In this document: positions 59,782 to 64,000 of the stretch, in pieces | How positions within the stretch are numbered: position 1 is the first letter of the stretch | Layout: each line of letters begins with the position of its first letter | Source of the DNA: Arthrobacter sp. Soc17.1.1.1 | GTDB lineage: Bacteria; Actinomycetota; Actinomycetes; Actinomycetales; Micrococcaceae | Reading direction: 5' to 3' | DNA: 64,000 bases | Assembly: GCF_036867195.1 (NCBI RefSeq) | Contig: NZ_JBAJII010000003.1 | Span: 61,548-125,547, forward strand | Notes under the pieces: model-generated | Seen by the model: only the letters and a program-made list of their open reading frames with translations | Told to the model about the DNA's origin: nothing | The model's database searches: none | Program-made: the position numbers and the translations under genes

Positions 59782-60240
59782 ATGAATCCCCGAACACTTT
59801 TTCGTACCGTCGCTGTGGCAGAAGCGTTAACCTGGGCCTTTTTGCTGTTAGGCATGTTCTTCAAGTACGTCACCCGCACCTCCGAGGCCCTCGTGCCGCC
59901 AGCGGGAGCCGTACATGGGTTCGTCTTCCTGTGCTTTGTGGTCACGACCGCGTTCGTCTGGATTAACCAGCGCTGGTCGCTCATAACAGGCCTCCTCGGG
60001 TTTGCCTCGGCGATCATCCCCTTCGCGACGGTTCCGTATGAACGCTGGATCGAGCGACGCGGGCAGTTGAGCGCCGTTTGGCGCCTCGCTCCTGGTGCGG
60101 AATCGCCGCGAAACTTGCTCGAGCAACTTCAGGCGTCGGTCCTGCGGAGCCCGCTCGTCGCACTGGCCGTCACCATCGTCGGGGTCTCAGGCATTTTCAC
60201 TGCCCTGCTGTTTGTTGGCCCACCTGTTTCCTCGAGCTGA
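59782..60240 (+). CDS. DUF3817 membrane protein
   Basis: 152 aa. Three to four membrane helices with the DUF3817 pattern: FRTVAVAEALTWAFLLLGMFFKY, VPPAGAVHGFVFLCFVVTTAF, LITGLLGFASAIIPFATVPYERWIERRGQL. The family is common in actinobacteria and has no established function. ATG 59782 follows AGGAGC. It is longer than usual by a C-terminal amphipathic segment and one extra hydrophobic helix. Confidence 0.9.
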   Translation: MNPRTLFRTVAVAEALTWAFLLLGMFFKYVTRTSEALVPPAGAVHGFVFLCFVVTTAFVWINQRWSLITGLLGFASAIIPFATVPYERWIERRGQLSAVWRLAPGAESPRNLLEQLQASVLRSPLVALAVTIVGVSGIFTALLFVGPPVSSS

Positions 60241-60518
60241 AGAGCGCACCGTGCATAATCCGCAGAATGCATACATCCGGCGCAACTCCTACCCGAATTG
60301 CTACCGATGGGCTCATAGACAAGGCAGAATCTCGAAAATGTACAGCACAGGCGGGGAACGCCTACACGATTTTGCGCTCCGCTAGCGGACCACCGCCTGC
60401 CGGTGGTACGGCAACCCGCAGTAGCTGTTATTCGTTGAGCTCAGGTGTCACTGAGGGGCGTAAATTTCTTCAAATTGACATGTTTTGACCCTTAGATATT
60501 CATTGGAGATGTTATTAA

Positions 60519-61346
60519 ATGTATCGCTTTCTGCTCTCCGCTCAATGGATGGGGTGGCTCGCAATGGTCCTTGTGCTTGCCGCGGGATGTGTCGGACTTG
60601 GCCGCTGGCAACTGGATCGCCGTGAGGCGGTGGTGGAGGACATCCGGCGCATTGAAGCGAACTACGACGCTGCGCCGGAACGCTACGTGCCGGGGGTGAA
60701 CGACTTTGACAGTTTCGATCCGACCCGAGAATGGACGCCCATCACCTTCACGGGCACGTACGACGTCGCGAACCAGACGGTCGCCCGGAATCGGCCGATG
60801 AACGGGCAACCCGGTTATGAGGTGCTCACTCCTCTGAAGCTCGAGGACGGAACAGCCGTCATCATCGATCGTGGTTGGCTGCCCATCGGCAACGCCGAGC
60901 CTGGGCGACCAGACGAGATACCGGCACCGCCCGCTGGCCAGGTTAAAGTCACCGCAAGACTGAAACCGGGTGAGCCAACCGTCAACCGTGGCGCCCCTGA
61001 GGGGCAGATTGCCTCGATCAATCTCCCTGCCCTCGCGGAAAGGGTGGACTACCCTTTGCAGGGGGCTGCTTACGGGCTCTTGGCACTCGAACAGCCAGCA
61101 GCAGCACAGACACCAGTCGCTGCCCCGAAGCCCTCCATCGACGAAGGACCGCACCTTTCCTACTCCTTGCAGTGGTTTGCGTTCGGAGTGCTGGCTTTCA
61201 TCGGCTTGGGGTACGCGGCGCGGCAGCAACGCAGGATCATCGCCGAGCAGGACGGGACTGCTTCGAACCGCCCGGTCCGCCAGCGTCGTCGCCCCTCCTC
61301 CGAGGAGGAAGAGGACGCCATCCTCGATTCACAGGGCATCCGCTAG
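60519..61346 (+). CDS. SURF1-family cytochrome oxidase assembly protein
   Basis: 275 aa. Two membrane helices, one at the N-terminus (GWLAMVLVLAAGCVGLGRWQLDR) and one near residue 215 (LSYSLQWFAFGVLAFIGLGYA), flank the SURF1 extracytoplasmic domain. Signatures include GRWQLDRR, NRPMNGQPGYEVLTPL and VIIDRGWLP. A charged Arg/Glu tail follows. SURF1 helps insert heme a into cytochrome oxidase. CtaG at 18708 serves the same complex. Confidence 0.92.
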   Translation: MYRFLLSAQWMGWLAMVLVLAAGCVGLGRWQLDRREAVVEDIRRIEANYDAAPERYVPGVNDFDSFDPTREWTPITFTGTYDVANQTVARNRPMNGQPGYEVLTPLKLEDGTAVIIDRGWLPIGNAEPGRPDEIPAPPAGQVKVTARLKPGEPTVNRGAPEGQIASINLPALAERVDYPLQGAAYGLLALEQPAAAQTPVAAPKPSIDEGPHLSYSLQWFAFGVLAFIGLGYAARQQRRIIAEQDGTASNRPVRQRRRPSSEEEEDAILDSQGIR

Positions 61347-61352
61347 TGAATT

Positions 61353-61560
61353 GCCCCGGGGTTTAGTGGAGGTCCGGTTCATTCTGCTTCCGACCCCGAC
61401 GGGAACGTCGTGAGCATGGAAGCTTCGGTGGTGTAGTGCACCCAGTAGTTGCTTGTGAACTCCGGGCGGGATCAGCCCAATATGGTTGTAGAGACGCGAT
61501 GGTTGAACTAATCGACGTACTCGGCAACAGTGATCTCGAGGTCACTGACCGTTTCACAAC
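61353..61560 (-). pseudogene. IS3-family transposase remnant with terminal sequence
   Basis: Reading leftward from 61558 gives SDLEITVAEYVD-stop-FNHR, then ILG-stop-SRPEF and NYWVHYTTE, followed by TGPPLNPG past a stop. This is the end of an IS3/IS150-type transposase core (DLEIAVAEYVDWFNHRR...LIPPAEFE...) with stops at Trp and Ile positions. The segment TGAACCGGACCTCCACTAAA (61362-61381) looks like the terminal repeat. Only the last fifth of the element remains. Confidence 0.7.
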
Positions 61561-61790
61561 CTCACCCAGGTAGCCACGGCCCTACAACACGGTCACGAAA
61601 CCACCCGTCAGCAACATGAGGACGGCAGGCAAAAACATCAGGGCCGGGTTCGACGAAGGAGCAGCCTGTCCGGACAGGGCTGGGGTAAAGTCAGGACCCC
61701 TCAGAGCCTAAAACACTCAATGGATTCGCAGGGGTCTACGGTCGGGAGCGCTGTTGTTGTGTCTGACGGAGTTTCCGGCTTGGATCGGGC

Positions 61791-61943
61791 ATGATCCTTA
61801 CCCGACTCAATACAAGCGAGCTACCGGGGAACCTTGTGCTGATTGTGACAGCCATCGCCCTGGTACTGATCGCCCTGATCGTGGTTTTGGCGATGGTCAT
61901 GGATTGCGTCGATAAGACGAAGAATCGGCGATCGAAGAAATGA
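61791..61943 (+). CDS. 50-aa single-helix membrane protein
   Basis: ATG 61791 to TGA 61943. The product has a polar N-terminus, one long hydrophobic helix (LVLIVTAIALVLIALIVVLA) and a basic tail (DKTKNRRSKK), the positive-inside layout of a small membrane peptide. A ribosome site is not obvious. It could be a small toxin-like or regulatory peptide; no partner is seen. Confidence 0.5.
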   Translation: MILTRLNTSELPGNLVLIVTAIALVLIALIVVLAMVMDCVDKTKNRRSKK

Positions 61944-61998
61944 CCCAGGAATACAGAGGAAGAACATGCAACGCGCTCCGCCTTGCCTCCATCCCTCC

Positions 61999-62151
61999 CT
62001 AGGCCTGGTCGGAGTGGTCGGGGCAATAGAAGCGCCCGGTGTCGACGGTGATCGTTCGGTACACCCACCCGTCAGGCAGAGGCCGGTGCTCGTCCACGAG
62101 CTTCGTCGTGGCACGGCAGATGCAGCACTGCGCCAGGGCTGGACTTGTCAT
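61999..62151 (-). CDS. 50-aa zinc-ribbon-like small protein
   Basis: 50 aa from ATG 62151; the frame is open to 62244, but the extension reads poorly. Cysteines in AQCCICRATT and a C-terminal FYCPDHSDQA make a C-x2-C...C-x2-H zinc-binding set, with a DGWVYRTITVDTGR strand pair between. The upstream GAGGTGAAGAG gives a ribosome site. Function unknown. Confidence 0.6.
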   Translation of the reverse strand: MTSPALAQCCICRATTKLVDEHRPLPDGWVYRTITVDTGRFYCPDHSDQA

Positions 62152-62361
62152 CGTGTAACTCTTCACCTCTCTGCCTGTGTCGGAAGTGCTCCCACAGGGT
62201 GCAACTGTCAGTGAAGGCTCCGGCCGCCTACGTGTTTCCCCCATTCACGCAGCCTAACGGGGCCTTCCCCTATTCGTCCTCAAACGCTCCTGGCGGAAGC
62301 GGTTTGAAAACCCCTGGACTCCCCCTCGAGCTCATTTAGCTTGTTGCTCGTGAAGGAGTAG

Positions 62362-62820
62362 TCAGGAATCTTCTACCAGCCAACATGAATTAACTCCGCC
62401 GCTCACAGCCGGCGAATCCACCCGCAACTGCACCCGATGGGCAGTGGAACGCCCCTGATCAGCACCCTGATCTACTGTGTTCACGCTGATATCGACAATT
62501 TTCCAGCCAACCACCGCGTAATTTTCACTCAATGCCTGAATGGCGCATTGTGCAGTCGCTCCCGGATCCTTGATCACTTCAAAATCAACGGATGCGAAGC
62601 CATCCTGCTCAACGTTGAACCCCACATCCTTACTACTTACCGGCTCCGTGCTCGTGATAGACAGGAATCCAGCAGTGATAACTGCTAGCACCAAGAGAAT
62701 GGCTAACAAAATAAGCTTTGTCCGCCCGGATAGCCGGGCACCAGATTTCCCGTACCGGGTGTTTACAGTGCCACGCGGGGCGGCAGGTGAAGCGCTCACG
62801 CCGAAGACCCGACGCGCCAA
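62362..62820 (-). CDS. DUF4307 membrane protein
   Basis: 152 aa. A short N-terminus with GTVNTRYGKSG, the family signature, is followed by one membrane helix (TKLILLAILLVLAVITAGFLSI). An extracytoplasmic domain with two cysteines (AQCAIQALSENYAVVGWKIVDI, GGVNSCWLVE) follows. The start is not certain: only a TTG at 62820 is available before a stop further upstream. DUF4307 proteins are actinobacterial and of unknown function. Confidence 0.85.
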   Translation of the reverse strand: MARRVFGVSASPAAPRGTVNTRYGKSGARLSGRTKLILLAILLVLAVITAGFLSITSTEPVSSKDVGFNVEQDGFASVDFEVIKDPGATAQCAIQALSENYAVVGWKIVDISVNTVDQGADQGRSTAHRVQLRVDSPAVSGGVNSCWLVEDS

Positions 62821-62972
62821 GTCAACAATGTCTCGATTGCCGAAGGTACGGGTCTGCGTCTGATAGTCATCTTATTTATCCTTTAGCTAATCTTTTAACA
62901 TGCACGTAAATGGGTGGCTTCGTTTTTAAGGCTGGCCCACTCCCTTCACGGCACATATGTGAATTCACACGA

Positions 62973-64000
62973 TCACTCGGCCCAGGCGCCAGGGTCGGCA
63001 GTGCGTTCCGCCGGCCGATGGCCTGCGACGGCGGCGCGGATCTCGCCCTCCTCGTGCTCGCCCTTCTTGCCGAACGGCAGCAGCTTCAGCAGGGGATGCA
63101 CGATCGCCATGACCACGAGGCCCCACGCCAGTCCGAGGACGGCCGAGCAGAGGGTGTTCACGAGCCAGGCCAGGAGGCCGCCCACCACGGGGACGCCGAC
63201 GAACGGGTGCTCGAGCACGTGGACCAGGTCGTACGGTGCGTGCCACCCGAGGTCGTAGGCGCCCTGCAGCATGATGTGGCCGCCCACCCACAGCATCGCG
63301 ACCGTCCCGACGAGGGTGATCGCCGCCAGGACGCCGGGCATGCCCCTGACGAGCAGCCGGCCGAGGCGCTGCGAGCCCTCCGAGTCCTTGGTGGTCAGGT
63401 GCAGGCCGATGTCGTCCATCTTGACGATCAGCGCGACCGCGCCGTACACCAGCACGGTGATGGCGAGCGCGACGACGATCAGGATGAGCGCCCGGGCCAC
63501 CAGGGACTCGTCGGCCACCTCGTTCATCGAGATGACCATGATCTCGCAGGAGAGGATGAAGTCGGTGGTGATGGCGCCCTTGGTGACCCTGGCTTCCGCC
63601 TCCGGCCCCCGCTCCACGGCCGGCGCCTTCTTGGACTCGTGGTGGCCGCGGAGCTTGTGCCAGACCTTCTCGGCGCCCTCGTAGCAGAGGTAGGTGCCGC
63701 CGAGCATGAGGATGAACGGGATGATGCCCGGGATGAACGCGCTGACGAGCAGCAGGGCCGGCAGGATGATCAGCAGCTTGTTCCGCAGCGAGCCCCAGAA
63801 GATCCGCTTGATCATCGGCAGTTCGCGGGACGGATCGGCACCGGAGACGTACTGCGGGGTGACGGCGGCGTCGTCGATGACGACGCCGGCGGCCTTGGCC
63901 CCTGCCTTCGCGGCCCCGGCGGCGACGTCGTCCACCGAGGCGGCCGCGATGCGGGCCAGGGCTGCGACGTCGTCGAGGAGCGCGACGAGACCGCCGCTCA
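62973..64000 (-). CDS. DUF808 (YedI-like) inner-membrane protein, partial
   Basis: 342 aa visible; the frame runs off the right end, where TGAGCGGC is the start of ATGAGCGGC with its A one base outside. The N-terminus SGGLVALLDDVAALARIAAA is that of DUF808 proteins. Six to seven membrane helices follow (IPFILMLGGTYLCYEGAEKV, DFILSCEIMVISMNEVADES, AMLWVGGHIMLQGAYDLGWH). Function is unknown. GC content is as high as in the TgpA gene. Confidence 0.93.
   Translation of the reverse strand, partial: SGGLVALLDDVAALARIAAASVDDVAAGAAKAGAKAAGVVIDDAAVTPQYVSGADPSRELPMIKRIFWGSLRNKLLIILPALLLVSAFIPGIIPFILMLGGTYLCYEGAEKVWHKLRGHHESKKAPAVERGPEAEARVTKGAITTDFILSCEIMVISMNEVADESLVARALILIVVALAITVLVYGAVALIVKMDDIGLHLTTKDSEGSQRLGRLLVRGMPGVLAAITLVGTVAMLWVGGHIMLQGAYDLGWHAPYDLVHVLEHPFVGVPVVGGLLAWLVNTLCSAVLGLAWGLVVMAIVHPLLKLLPFGKKGEHEEGEIRAAVAGHRPAERTADPGAWAE

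Noticed and set aside
60267..60488. Short frame between DUF3817 and SURF1
   Set aside because: The product is of mixed composition with no motif, lacks a ribosome site and overlaps AT-rich leader sequence.

Overview
The window is high-GC actinobacterial DNA, most likely from the Micrococcaceae (Arthrobacter and relatives). This is judged from protein flavour (Lsr2, DUF3817, DUF4307, SURF1, CtaG, sortase F, TgpA), GTG starts, leaderless promoters and an actinobacterial-type dif site. Conjugation genes, nine metal or sulfur modules, a transposase relic and a decayed lsr2 lie among housekeeping-like membrane and cell-wall genes. It therefore reads as an accessory region of a chromosome or a megaplasmid; I cannot tell which.

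Layout. 1-4 kb: a sulfur-stress regulon (three rhodaneses, thioredoxin, TauE exporter, DUF302) with a divergent CstR-type repressor and five 16-26 bp palindromes of the ATACCC-GGGTAT kind. 4-5.5 kb: a VIT1-type metal transporter and a small STAS-like protein. 5.5-16.5 kb: plasmid backbone with a resolvase, a 1.8-kaa methyltransferase-helicase whose 5' part overlaps a second well-formed gene, a MobC-like protein, a relaxase and accessory proteins. 16.5-20.7 kb: an orphan copper-type CsoR, a LysM/NlpC wall protein behind a c-di-AMP (ydaO) riboswitch, CtaG and a DsbA-like membrane protein. 20.8-24.4 kb: an ECF sigma factor, a CHRD surface protein with a sorting signal, a class F sortase and a lipoprotein. 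24.6-35.4 kb: metal homeostasis and disulfide chemistry, namely Nramp and an MntR-like regulator, an ArsR-CDF operon, a copper operon (CopC, YcnI, two membrane proteins), and a CmtR-CDF-DsbA-VKOR run. 35.6-38 kb: two CNNM/CorC-type proteins. 38-41.6 kb: a DUF1016 nuclease behind a highly folded leader, a dif-like Xer site, lspA, cadD and cmtR. 41.6-46.5 kb: a cytochrome c System II set (CcdA, TlpA, ResB) without a visible CcsA. 47-62 kb: TgpA-type transglutaminase, polysaccharide deacetylase, HtrA protease, ACR3-type arsenite permease, NYN nuclease, lsr2 pseudogene, LTA-synthase-like enzyme, DUF3817, SURF1 and an IS3 relic. The right edge holds small proteins, DUF4307 and a DUF808 protein cut by one base.

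How the parts fit. The sulfur regulon, the metal exporters and the DsbA/VKOR and CcdA/TlpA/ResB sets all deal with thiols, persulfides or thiophilic metals and with heme-copper oxidase assembly (CtaG, SURF1). The region looks like a stress-resistance island assembled next to a mobilizable backbone. The most notable sequence-level observations are the overlapping gene at 7111-7524, the dif-like site at 39726-39753, a 61-nt hairpin element present in inverted copies at 6057 and 54745, the folded leader of the DUF1016 gene, the full-length but broken lsr2, and the sigma/CHRD/sortase set.
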